From assembly GCA_028015205.1 (NCBI GenBank), contig CM051512.1, forward strand, positions 8,244,255 through 8,308,254: DNA of 64,000 bases, written 5' to 3'. A program made the position numbers and the translations under genes. Of this stretch, positions 48,291 through 59,657 are shown in pieces. Position 1 is the first letter of the stretch. The number at the start of each line of letters is the position of its first letter. Below the pieces are notes generated by a model. It saw nothing but the letters and a program-made list of their open reading frames with translations. It did no database searches and was not told where the DNA came from. The DNA comes from Mytilisepta virgata (lineage: Eukaryota; Mollusca; Bivalvia; Mytilida; Mytilidae).

Positions 48291-49961
48291 GGTGAGAGGT
48301 TATGTCTGCACCTTTCAGTAGAACTGTAGTTACAATTATTTTTATCAGGATAATAAAAATATCATACAGATATAAAATACGAATCTGTCATGGTAAGTAT
48401 ATATAAACTACAAATATAATCAGATTCAATCAAAACAAATTATATTTTAGTTTTAAAATACGACTTTCTTATGATTACACAAGTTAAATGATTGTATGCG
48501 ATCAACTTAAACTAAAGTTAATTCTCCCAATATATATATAGTACGTTTGGGTTCAGTTTTGGCTTTATGGCATAATAACGTGTTTATGTCAGCCATGTTA
48601 ATTTACTAAAAATTCATACGTTTTGACATACGCATTCACTAAATATCTATTTATTCGTACTCCGGGCTCGGACTGCATGTACTGTTGCCATATTGATAAT
48701 ACAGTATGACGTCAAATAATGACGTGCATACCGTGTATACATAATCTAAGTTTATTACTAAAATAATAAATGGGATTTACATTTTCTATAAATATATTTC
48801 AAATATCAGGATTTTCCCATCGAATACTATATATATTCATGTAAAATCGCGGATTTTATACATGTTATACCTAACCAATCAACTGCTTTAACTTCGACAG
48901 CTTATGCCTGGTAAAAAAAGAAACAAAAATTCTACATTTACCTCTCTCTAATTCAATTCCACGTGCATCGATTTTGATTTAACGGGGGATATTATGCGCG
49001 AGTTTTTTTTCTCTTACTAAATAATTGGCCACTCCCCAAATCCTCTGCATAGTTTTCATTTCAAATTAAATCTAGAAAAAAGTTCTCCATACCAACTCTG
49101 AACCTCTACTTTTCCAATTTACATAATTATAGAATAATATGGTATTTTCTATTCAAAATTGGGTCAAACATATAATCTACCAACGGTTAAATAACTTCCT
49201 GTAGTGCGCTGGAAATTACCGGGGAATTAACAAGACTAAATATAGACTCAAAAATAACAAACTTACTAATTTTCACATTTAAAATAATAAAAACATTCAC
49301 AGACTATACAGAAAGACGGATATTCGAATCTGTAAGCTTTATTTCGTCTTTAAATTTGGGCTTACTCTATATCTAATACTGGTCGTAGTGTAAGCTTTAA
49401 TTCGACTTTATATTTTGGATTTCTCTAATACTGGTCGTACGTAAAAACTAGATTCTTTCGAATTCAGTAAAAAAGCTTTTTAATTATTTTCTGCGTTATT
49501 TCACACATTCATGTAACGTTTTGGGTTGTGGAATTAATTAAATGAAGGGACGTGAAATACATATATGACAAATTGGGCATGTTGAGGGCGAGGTTATCAC
49601 ACTAAATTTATTTACCAGTAATTACGGGTAAATGTAAATGCAATTCCTGAATTCCCGCCGTTTGATTTAAAAACTCCTCAAGCTCAATCATGACGCCCCT
49701 AAAGAGTTTTTTTAGCCCTAAATGTATTCATGACGCCCGTAAAGAGTTTCTTTAGTCCTAAATGTATTCTAAACTTGAACATTTTCTCTCTTATTGAACA
49801 GATTCCAAACCAGCTACAAGAATATAATTCAGGATACAAACGAAGCGGTCATACATATACATTCTAGTAAGTGTTAACTTGGGACATTTCTCGGAAAAAA
49901 GTTAAGGTGAACATGAATCAGAGTTTTAAACTTCAAGGTATATACCGATTTGCCACCGATT
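48291..49961. other. Upstream region of paralogue B, no feature supported
   Basis: AT-rich. Near 49690-49770 a 55-base phrase (CATGACGCCCGTAAAGAGTT plus TCTTTAG-CCTAAATGTATT) is repeated twice in tandem. A 5' untranslated exon for paralogue B could begin in 49790-49961, but I cannot fix its start. Confidence 0.45.
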
Positions 49962-52900
49962 ATGGAAGATATACCTGAAGATACACACAGTCTCTCTTCA
50001 TCAACATCATGGGAGGTTTTAAGGTCGCAGGGATCATCCAACACTAGTTCGTTTGAAAATGTGTCAGGAGACGAACCAGACAATATAATCAGGAATGTAA
50101 TTGAACCTGAACTGTCAAACGAAGACGATCTTCGAAATTTTCTAGATAAGATTGTAAAGGATAAATTACGCATATGCGTAATATTCAGATGGGAGGACCG
50201 TGATGAAGCAATATTAACTTACATTGAAATTGCGTATCAGATGCCTGAGGAGAATACTGTTGTGGTTACAAAATTACCGGAAGTATTATGCAAGAAAATG
50301 ATTCCAGAGCTACTGGCTGTACTTGAAAATAAATCTATACTAAAGGTAATATTTCTAAGACTGTTTGTAATTAGTTCCTAAGTGTAATACATGAATTATA
50401 AATATACTTATTACGTCTTATTTTAGCAAACATTTTAGCTCATAAGAAAAGGGAGCTCTAAACATAAAATACTAATAGGTCATTTAAATACTAATGCAAC
50501 AGTATTCTTAAGATGCCCGAAATGAACTCTGAGAGCATGCAGAAAAATTCAAAATACAACAAGGATTGTTGTCAAAGACAACACAAAATAGGGTAAACGT
50601 CAATTTACACCTACAAAAACACATAAATATGCATGAAAATATGGAAATATCAATAACCGCCGTATCCTCACTGAGAAATAATTATATTCAAATTACAATT
50701 AGTAAACCCGATACAATTCAGACATTTTTCTTTCATCTATTTTTATAGAATTAAACTCATTTGTATTCATTATAAATTTAAATCCTTCTACATCTGTATA
50801 TGTAAAAATATGACAATTTAGAACAATATTGCAAAATGAGGCATCCTAGAATTCAAATTATTATTATACAGCATTATTATAACCCAATGAGAAAAATATC
50901 TTTTCCGTATTGTTCAACCGGAAATGTACAAATAAGCCGTATTTTTAATTTTTAAATATTTGGTTGAGCTGTATAATAAATGGGTCATTATACAGTATAA
51001 CGTACAATATGGGAAGATTTTGAACTCGTCCGTATTGTACTGAAAACCCATATTGGACCCGACGGTGTCTCGTCCAATACGGTTTTTCAGTACGATACGA
51101 ATTCATTCATTATCTTCCCATATTGTACGTTATGCTGTATAATAACATAATAGTATTTAAGGTGTGGGACAAGTCTTTAAAGCAACGACAAATATTTCTG
51201 TGTCCATGACAAATAAAGTCAAGAAATACCAAAGGGATATTCGAAGGAGGGGAAAATCGAAACAACTGACAAACTTCGGAGAACAACGAAGAAGACAAGA
51301 CCAAAACAACACATGTACTACAATTAAAAACTAAAAAAATATGAACAAAATTCTAGGCAAGTTGAAGGGCTGGGATGTGCGTGAATGTTTTTGAAGTCAG
51401 GAATAATCGTCAACAAATAAGTAAAAGGTAAACAAAATAAAACAACCCTTTTTTGTCTCATGTCATTTCTGATTATGATTTTTATTTCAGGTTGTGTTCC
51501 ACCCTAGAAATGATATTACTAAATTGGTACAGTATGGCATTCACATGAAGCGTTATTTTGACATCCAGGTAATTAAAGTACTAACGATTACTTTTGAATC
51601 CTCAAATAACAATTTACTAGGTATCTAAATTGGTTATATGTCAGATTTTTATACGACCGCAAAATTTTTGCGGTCGTATATTGGTATGACGATGGCGTCG
51701 TCGTCGTCGTCGTCCGTAAAACATTTGATTTTCGAACTATAACTTTAGTATAAGTTAATAGAAATCTATGAAATTTAAACACAAGGTTTATGACCACAAA
51801 AGGAAGGTTGGGATTGATTTTGGGAGTTTTGGTCCCAACAGTTTAAGAATTAGGGGCCAAAAAAGGGCCCAATAAGCATTTTTCTTGGTTTTCGCACAAT
51901 AACTCTAGTATAAGTGAATAGAAATCTATGAAATTTTAACACAAGGTTAATGACCATTTTTGGGAGTTTTGATCCCAACAGTTTAGGAATTAGGGGATAA
52001 AAAGGGGCCCAAATAAACATTTTTCTTGGTTTTTGCACACTAACTTTAGTATAAGTAAATAGAAATCTATGATATTATCTTGGTGTAAGGGAGGTAATCC
52101 AAACACATTTAAAGTAAAATATTGTGTATGATTCAATTATGTATAAAGAAATGTAGATTGTCTTGGGGTGATTTATAGCTGTCAATTTATTTTTAGAAGT
52201 TACTATTAATTAATATTAATTTTAGCCATATGTCATTTTCTATTTTAAGACTTCAATGATGTATTTAAATGGGTAATTATGTTTGCAAACTCCATGAGAA
52301 ATTTGAATAGGGATTATGACCTTATCTTGAGGGAAAGAATTTTTTTTTGGAAAAAGGGAGAGGTTGGGGGGGGGGGGTGAAAATTTAGGGGGTAAATAAG
52401 AAATTGTGGGGGGGACAATTTTTTCTCATTTCAGATTTCAGAAATTAAAAAGAAAATTTCTTCAACCATTTTTTTTGGCAAAAAAGGGCTGGGTTTACAA
52501 TAAGTTTTTTTTGGGGGGTCAATACGCAATAGCATAGTGTATTGCACAAAAGCAAAAAAGCGGTAAAATTTAATTTATTTTTTTGGAGAGGGGTTTCAAT
52601 TTGCAACAGCATATTGTATTGCACAAAAAGCAAAAAATTGAATATAAATTCAAATCATATGACCAATTCTAAGTTCTTTGACTACAGTTATTCTGTGTCA
52701 GAAACCTATTATGTGTCAAATATTTAATTACAATCTAATTTCAGACCTGTATCAAGCGCAAATATTGTGTCCATTTTTGCCCCAACTGTCCAGGGTTGGA
52801 CCTCTGCGGTCGTATCCAGCTGCGCTCAGCGAAGCAATTTATTACTATTTACTATTTATGTGGAATATGGTTTTTCTATAAGAATTTGGGTATATTCAAA

Positions 52901-54376
52901 AAGAAATAGAATACGACTGAAGGAAATTACAAACAATATCCATCAAATAATGAATATCCAACTGCACTCACTTCGTATAAGAAATATATTTTACGTGCAT
53001 ATATTATATGCATGTTACTTAATCGGTCAGATGCAATTTCAAGGAGATTGTCCCAAATTCTCCGACCTTCATGTAGAACTATAAAACATTGTTTTAAGCA
53101 TACACATATCTGTATGTATAAGACCACATTGTCTGTACATTATCATCAAATATGAAGCATATGTATATTGAATATGCCACATGTAACAACTTCATTGCTA
53201 TTTCCAGACGTGCGTTCAAGCAATTAATGCTAAGGAGGGCGAACATGGAAAACTTATCTTAGAAAAAGAAAAATCGTTCGAAGAGATATGTGGTGAATTC
53301 CAAGTAGAGAATAAGAAACATGAGAAAGCAATAACAAGTATGATGAATCTGTACATAAAGCTAACAAGTAAAAACAGGTAATAAGTTTAACTTTAAACTA
53401 CTTATTAAAATAGGTCATTGATTTAAAATCTAGTTCAAGATCCAAAAGTGAGTAGATCAATAAAATATATAAATAACGAAATGGATTACATAAAATGTCA
53501 ACATTGTCATACCAATCAATCAACCCAACAGATAGAACTCTGGACAAAAATTTAAAATAAAAGAGGGCAAAAAAGGGTAAGCCATTAATTAGGACTAGTG
53601 ACAGAATTTTAACATTTTTAAAAATTTTAGAAATTAATTTCAAGCTATTCAAGCTATTAATACTGTCAACTGAACTGGTATATATTTGACGTATAAAATA
53701 GTCATTAATAAATATAGAACGAAGGACAAAACTGTTTTAAAATATGGTCATAACTTTATCTATAGTTTTTAGTGCCAACAGTATACACATGGACTCGAAT
53801 GCTTTGTATTTGATTAATGTCTACTCTCAGAGAAATCTTTCATATTTCCTGTGTCAATTTATTGAGATTTATTTTGATTTTTTCAGTCAGTGGTTTAAGG
53901 CTAAACAGAGGATCACGTTTCTTTTCAAGCGAAAACAAGGACGAATGAACAAGCTAACAAAACGGCAACGGCAATTATTACATCAAAAACGTTCTGAAGT
54001 GCTAACGGTAAACACAGAAGGCAGAACACATGGCCATGGTAATCGGAGGATAGATAGAAGAATCCTTAGCTATACAAATAGATCATTTAATGTCAGTAGG
54101 CGCCCTTTTGGTACCCGAGGCCAAAGTGACCACTTTCGTACACAAACACCCAGGCCTAGAAATGGAAGGAACGTACGTCGTTCTCCAAATCACCACTTCC
54201 AAAATGGGAGAAATAGAGGTTTACACCGTCATTACACAGATCATCAAGAATGGGAACAGCAAAACCCTGAAACGGATTACAGAAGTGGAAGCAGACGATT
54301 ACGGAAATTCACCAGACGACCTATAGGTCGGAGGTCAAGATTTACAGACTACGCAGGTAGAGGTAGAAGATATTAA
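49962..54376 (+). CDS. Divergent EXD1-like protein with arginine-rich tail, paralogue B
   Basis: Four coding exons: 49962-50345, 51491-51568, 53208-53377 and 53887-54376, with the same intron phases (0, 0, 2) and the same 78-base second exon as paralogue A, giving 373 residues. ATG at 49962 has A at -3 and G at +4. The acidic N-terminus (about 60 residues) is shorter than in A. The core has LENKSILKVVFHPRND ending at 136, QYGI, and FDIQ (151-154); SQWFKAKQRITFLFKRK follows exon 4's start. Compared with EXD1 the fold signals (KV-x-R, YGI, FD-Q, WF) are kept, while the DxE of an active exonuclease is not seen. The last ~140 residues are very rich in Arg, Gly, Asn and His and end GRGRRY, like RG-type RNA-binding or Tudor-bound tails. 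A polyadenylation signal AATAAA is near 54733. Its introns hold two large repeats (50986-51145, 51646-52842). Confidence 0.72.
50986..51145. mobile_element. Foldback element in intron 1 of paralogue B
   Basis: A long imperfect palindrome: ATTATACAGTATAACGTACA at the left is inverted against TGTACGTTATGCTGTATAAT at the right, and the pairing continues through CAATATGGGAAGAT and GTACTGAAAA-CC-ATATTGGAC to a CCGACGGTGTCTCG turn. About 160 bp with arms of roughly 75 bases. It lacks coding capacity and fits a MITE or foldback transposon. Confidence 0.85.
51205..51355 (-). repeat. Interspersed repeat (family of 21.3 and 32.7 kb)
   Basis: AAGAAATACCAAAGGGATAT, ATTCGAAGGAGGGGAAAATC and AACTGACAAACTTCGGAGAA match 32685-32730 in order, and AAGACAAGACCAAAACAA matches just beyond. 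It lies in intron 1 of paralogue B, directly after the foldback element. Confidence 0.7.
51646..52842. mobile_element. Large repeat element with GCGGTCGTAT ends in intron 2 of paralogue B
   Basis: The left end is a strong hairpin, ATACGACCGCAAAA...TTTGCGGTCGTAT (51651-51679), followed by a (GTC)n microsatellite. The right end contains TGCGGTCGTATCC at 52805, inverted relative to the left arm, and closes in GCTGCGCTCAGCGAAGC. Inside, TAGTATAAGT-AATAGAAATC recurs about 51750, 51905 and 52045. G-rich low-complexity sequence at 52360-52420 and a repeated GCA-CAGCATA-TGTATTGCAC phrase follow. This layout is one I associate with a high-copy bivalve repeat; no transposase or Rep frame is present. 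Confidence 0.75.
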
Positions 54377-55439
54377 AGTACAGAGATAATAGTTTTCAGA
54401 AACTTTTACATCTCAAAATATTTTTGGTCATAATTTAGATTCTATATGCATGAGTTGTCCTTCTTTGTTTGTTAGCTTTGGCATTCACGTCTCAATTGTT
54501 TTAATATAAACATATATTTCATTAGGATCTCATATGACATTTGTGATATAATTTTTCATATTTGATGTATATACGTGTATTATGTTACTGTTTTCTATAA
54601 AGTGGTACTTACGAATATAATATGAGGAGGGCATTTCCGGAATGTTTAGAGTCAACAATTGAAACTGTGATAGTTGTTATTCAAAGGTACATGTTTGTTA
54701 TATGACGCATTTTCATTATATTCATCGTTAAATAAATTACTGTTTTTATAGACGTTCTTATTACAAGTTTTCTTAATGGCCTTTCTATATGACTCTATTT
54801 TTAAAGATACAATTTAATAAAAAATGGTATATCTTAGAATAGGATTCGCGCTGCTGATGACTGAAAAAAAAATATATCCGAGATCCCCCTTTACCCCTCC
54901 CCCATCCATTATCAAATGGCCGCATCTGCTTCAATATTCCCTCCGTAACTAATTTACAGTTTACTTACGAAGACAGAGTCAAATGGCACATTAGCTACCA
55001 CATTTAAACAAGAACACATGTACCATTGACCTAACATTCTCCATAATTATAAAGGTGTACACTTCAGTGAAACGCTCTGTAAATGACAGTGCTCCAGTCG
55101 ACCCATTTTGATATTTCTGAGAGGTGTGAGCCTGTTACAACTACGTTTTAAAGCTTCCTACAACGTATGCTGGATGGTAGAGAACAATAAATGCGTATTT
55201 CAGTGTATCAATAACAACAAACATTTTTTTTCACGACTTTTATTGAAATCTATGACGAGATAGCATTAAACCCTTTATGGTAGTGTTGTTTAAGACTTTG
55301 TCGTTAAGTAGAGAGACATTATCCGACAACAGTTATGAGAACCTTAGCTAGTTTTACAGTTAAAACGAACGCATTATGTCCCTGTTATCTAAATAATGTA
55401 CCGTCCAGTCTAATTTTGCAGTTCTAGCAAGCGGTCATC
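54377..55439. other. Between paralogue B and the receptor pseudogene
   Basis: 3' untranslated sequence of paralogue B runs to about 54760. The rest is AT-rich with no supported feature. Confidence 0.45.
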
Positions 55440-56536
55440 TTGTTTGTAATCATACGGTATTGGTTTTTTGCATTCACTTCTAAACGTCGGATCTAGCATA
55501 CAAAAGACTAACGGGTTTGCAGCATTGTATATGAAGTAAGCTCATAGAAGAAAAGCAGCGGATGGTCGAATATTGTTTTTCCATATTTGTCGCCTTTATG
55601 ATTATGACAAACACATATATAATGTAACTGATGTATGATATTGCGGTCGCTACGATTAAACTAATAGTTAGATCTTTTTCTTTATCATAACCGCTTCTTG
55701 ACGGACATTTTCCTCTTGACCTTTTCCCAATTTCGTTGCGTTTGCTGTCTGTCGTTTGTTTTGCAGGAGGAGGTGTCTTACTAACGTAATTAAGTGACGT
55801 TTCTTTCGTTACTTCGGAAGTTGCATTGAGAGAACAAGAATCTATGTCGATTTTGTTTGTATCATTTTTTCATCTGGGTACCAATCATATAAAGTATTTT
55901 GCTGTATGCAAAGACACACAAGAAAGCAGACTGTACTTAAAAGAATGATGACTCCTACATATGGCATTGCAGTATGTATATTTTGATACTCTGATAAAAT
56001 AGTACAGTCTTTACCGTCAATCCCATTTATACCTGTTTCTTTCTTATTCAATCCATAAAACACTAGAGCTGGGATAGATAGGAATACAGCCAGTGCAACA
56101 GTTATTGCACATACAGCATTATTCTTTAGACATGGTCGGCTGTGTACCAACGGCAAACGTTTAATACACTTTCTATATCTTTCAACGGCAATAGCGGCTA
56201 GAATTCCCCGAGATAAGAGGGTAACCAAATGGTTAAAAAACCGGAAGAATTTACAAGCACCCACAGAAGAAAACGTGAAACTATATCGCATATCAAATAT
56301 TTTAAAAGGTACACAAGCTACACACGCGACTAAATCAGTCGCCGACAGCCATAGAATGAAACCGCGGACGGACAATTTAGCAGTAGCCGGTGACGTCGAA
56401 TACACCAATAGTGTGTGAATATTTCCTATGATACCAATTACTAACAGTATAGCAAGGATAACTATGGCGTGTAAAACCTTTTCCAACTGTTGTTGATCGA
56501 GATCACTAGTTCGACAGAGATATTAGAAAAAGCCAT
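55440..56536 (-). pseudogene. Class A GPCR pseudogene (tandem copy of the intact receptor)
   Basis: Homologous along its whole length to the receptor at 58464-59657. The ancestral ATG (ATGGCTTTTTC) is at 56536, but a deletion of about 30 bases after codon 10 breaks the frame, which stops soon after. The central frame (56486-55842) is open from helix 1 to helix 5 but has no ATG; it begins at a TTG. It keeps LSATDL, the outer-loop cysteines, VERY and the ECL2 cysteine. A frameshift in helix 5 near 55910 leads to a stop at 55842. Downstream, helix 6 (DLTISLIVAT), helix 7 and DPTFRSEC are recognisable in shifted frames to about 55440. Several independent breaks argue against a sequencing artefact. 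No intact protein is encoded. Confidence 0.88.
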
Positions 56537-57700
56537 TCTACAACGTAAAACAACTAATTTAATATTAGATGTTTACGCGTTAACATTTTGTCGTCTATGA
56601 TATGATAGACTGTATTTTGCGTTTCGATTGTTACGTCTTAAAGCGAAATCCCTACGATTTTGACATTTAAACAAACGTTGTAATAAAATTATAAGAATTG
56701 AATGTAAGTTGTATTTCCAGAATGAAATATGCAATCTGGGTGCCGTTTATAGTTAATAGCGCAATTGAATACAAAGTAAAAGTCCCTGTTTCGTTTGGGC
56801 TACAATTTGCGATGATGGTCTCGATACAAGATGCAATTCCGTCGCAAGATTGTAAGTGTTTTTAAAGATATGCTCATCTTGTCATTTCTTATATGTATTA
56901 AAAATTCAAGGTCTGTTTCAGTCTTAGTCTGTCACATCAAAGAAAATGTTGTCTGCACTTTGGAAACAAAAAGTACATAGCAATTTTTATATTCACTGGA
57001 GTATATAAGATAATTTGTAATAAATGGTCCCACTTTTTACTTGTTTAAAACCTTAGCGAAACAGATTTATATAATATTACATGTGGATTGTTAGGTTTCT
57101 CCAATTTGATAGGTAAATTGTGGAGTTTTAAGCCTTGACCAAGAGTCGGACTTAAAATTCCATAGATAGAAGAAAACCCAATTATTCAATCATAACTCTA
57201 TAGCACTGTCCTACATTTAGATCCAACTGTTGTAATGTTTTGATTTCTCCTCCCCCACACTTTATTTCCTTTGTCCTGAACGTCCAGTGATTTTAATTTC
57301 AGTTTCCCTTTAATCATGTGTATTCTAAAATGTAAATTTCATTAAAAAAGATCCTGAGTTTTCAAAGATGAATTAAATAACATGCAAAATAATTTAAAAA
57401 TTCATGTTTGAAGAAATACAAATCATCTAGAAATTTAAATCTTTTGTAATGCATACATATATTTTGTTTCCAATGCATAACAATAAATGCCCTATTTCCT
57501 TCATACAAATGGTATGAACTAGAAAATAGTTTTGTAATGTCAATTTATACTCCTTGGTAAAATTTCCTGGTGTTAAGTATGTTTTGTTTTTTCCTCTTTG
57601 AATTAATTCATAGGTCAGTTGTTTTCGTTTTTTTTAAAGGTTTTAATTTATCTATTCACCGGCCTGTTTTTTCATTGAATGCATGATGTCATGGCTTTTT
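56537..57700 (-). repeat. Duplicated upstream flank of the receptor pseudogene
   Basis: Matches 59658-60740 in the same order: CGTTAAC near the gene, then a TTTATAGTTAATAGCGCA-type block, and GAACTAGAAAATAGTTTTGT followed by TTTCCTGGTGTTAA at about 57520-57580. The duplication that made the pseudogene therefore included about 1.1 kb of upstream sequence. Confidence 0.8.
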
Positions 57701-58463
57701 CATTTCTTTGATCCATAAATAGATACACGAAATTCTTATTGTTACAAACAATATCGAAATAATAACAAATACGTGTACATGTATTCTTCATTTTCGTTTT
57801 GAAAAATGCATTAAAATTTACATTCTTAAACGAAAAATTCCATTCAGTGGTATGGCAAAATAATTATATCGCAATATAGTTATAATGATAATAAATAAGA
57901 TTTGAAATAGGTGTTTTAGTTTGAGAGAACATACGAATAATAAACATGTGAGGAATATAACATATTTTGGACAAGGTGCTCCGGAAAGGTTAGCATCCAC
58001 AATCCCCTTGCGCATGCAAGTTCCTGCAACCATAAGCCTGGGGTTGTAACGTAAATCATTTCGGTTATTAGAAAATACATTTATGGAAAACAAATAAAGA
58101 TCGACAAATTCAATCCATTACTGACATTCGCAGTTTGACTAATAACACAAAAAACCGGAAACAAAACCTAAAATGAAGACTTTTTAACAAACTATAAAGC
58201 AATGAGATGTAGTGCTTAAATTATTACCGACTAAAATGATTCAAGTAGCCAACGCAAATTCTAATGTCAAAATCATGTATGATCGGCAGGTTATGACGGA
58301 AAAATTCAGCGGTGGTAATGTCTTTCGCTCACAAAAATTTGGCAACGTTACAATAAATAATGAATACATACAACAGTCCATACAATAAACATACACAATT
58401 GTATCATTCACATACAATATCAAATTTTATATTACTGTTTCCTTTTCCATTATTACTGAACGT
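57701..58463. other. Between the two receptor copies
   Basis: AT-rich, with no gene supported. It includes the 3' untranslated region of the intact receptor, read leftward. The minus-strand frame at 57818-58093 has no recognisable features. Confidence 0.45.
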
Positions 58464-59657
58464 TCAATAGAATGCTGGGGTTTCTGAAACAGGTGCAGAG
58501 TCTCGTCTTTTATGCACCTTCCTATACAGCTTTATACATTCACTTCTAAATGTCGGATCGAGTACACAAAATACTATTGGGTTTACAGCATTGTTTATGA
58601 AGTAAGCTCTAAGGAGAAAAGCGGCTGCTGGTCGAATACTGTTTTTGTATATTTCTTTATTTGTCACCTTTATAATTATGACAACAACATATATAATGTA
58701 ACCGAAGTACGATATCCCGGTCGCAACAATTAAACTAATAGTTAGATCTTTTCCTTTATCATAACCGGTTCTTGAGGGAAATTTTCCTTTTAACCCTTTC
58801 CCAGTTTCGTTGGGTTTGTTTTCTGTCGTTTGTTTTGCAGGAGGTGGCGTCTTACTAACATCATTATCTGATGTTTCTGTCGTTACTTGGAAAGTGGTAT
58901 TGGCAAAAGAAGAATCTATGTCGATTTGATATTTATTTTGTCGTTTATCTCTTTTTTTCATCTGTGTACAAATCATATAGAGTATTTTGCTGTATGTTAC
59001 GACACACACAATAAAGCAAGCAGAACTTAAAAGAACGATGACTCCTGCATATGCCATTACAGTATGTATATTTTGATACTCTGACAGAACAGTACAGTCG
59101 CTACCTTCAATCCCCTTTATACCTGTTTCTTTCTTATTCAATCCATAAAACACCAGAGCTGGGATGGATAACAGTACAGCTACACCAACAGCTATTCCAC
59201 ATATAATATTATGTTTCAAAAATGGTCGGCTGTGTACCAAAGGCAAATGTTTTATACACCTTCTATATCTTTCAAAGGCAATAGCAGCTAGAAGTCCCCC
59301 AGATACAAGGGTAACCAAATGGTTCAGAAACCGGAAGAACTTACAAGCACCTGAGGAAGAAAACGTGAAACTATATCGTATATCGAATATTTCGAAAGGA
59401 ACACACGCTACACAAGCAACCAAATCTGTAGCCGATAGCCATAAAATGAAAACGCGTACTGATAATTTAGCAATAACCGGTGACACCGAATACACCAATA
59501 GCGTATGAATATTTCCTATGGAACCAACTACTGACAGCATAGCAAGGATTACTATGGCGTGTGAGTCCTTTTCCAGCTGTTGTTGTTCGAGGTCGCCTAA
59601 GGTTGGAGTGTATAAACTATCATTTAATAGGTCGGTAGAGTTGTTTGAAAAAGCCAT
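58464..59657 (-). CDS. Rhodopsin-class (class A) G-protein-coupled receptor, orphan
   Basis: A single-exon gene for 397 residues; ATG at 59657 with A at -3 and G at +4. It is a seven-helix cell-surface receptor. Seen: an N-terminus with three N-glycosylation sites (N5, N6, N12); helix 1 with GN at 48-49; helix 2 with LSATDL (D78); C105 before helix 3 and C188 in the second outer loop, which would form the usual disulphide; ERY at 129-131; a long charged third inner loop (about 225-302); and helix 7 with NPIVF (359-363), followed by helix 8 and C374. The proline of the helix 6 CWxP motif is missing, replaced by SYFGY. The layout resembles molluscan peptide-type receptors, but ligand and G protein cannot be inferred. 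A frameshifted tandem copy lies 3 kb to the left. Confidence 0.92.
   Translation of the reverse strand: MAFSNNSTDLLNDSLYTPTLGDLEQQQLEKDSHAIVILAMLSVVGSIGNIHTLLVYSVSPVIAKLSVRVFILWLSATDLVACVACVPFEIFDIRYSFTFSSSGACKFFRFLNHLVTLVSGGLLAAIAFERYRRCIKHLPLVHSRPFLKHNIICGIAVGVAVLLSIPALVFYGLNKKETGIKGIEGSDCTVLSEYQNIHTVMAYAGVIVLLSSACFIVCVVTYSKILYMICTQMKKRDKRQNKYQIDIDSSFANTTFQVTTETSDNDVSKTPPPAKQTTENKPNETGKGLKGKFPSRTGYDKGKDLTISLIVATGISYFGYIIYVVVIIIKVTNKEIYKNSIRPAAAFLLRAYFINNAVNPIVFCVLDPTFRSECIKLYRKVHKRRDSAPVSETPAFY

Noticed and set aside
50346..50381. Read-through past the first exon of paralogue B
   Set aside because: GTAATA donor follows AAG at 50345 and the homologous exon of paralogue A ends at the same codon.
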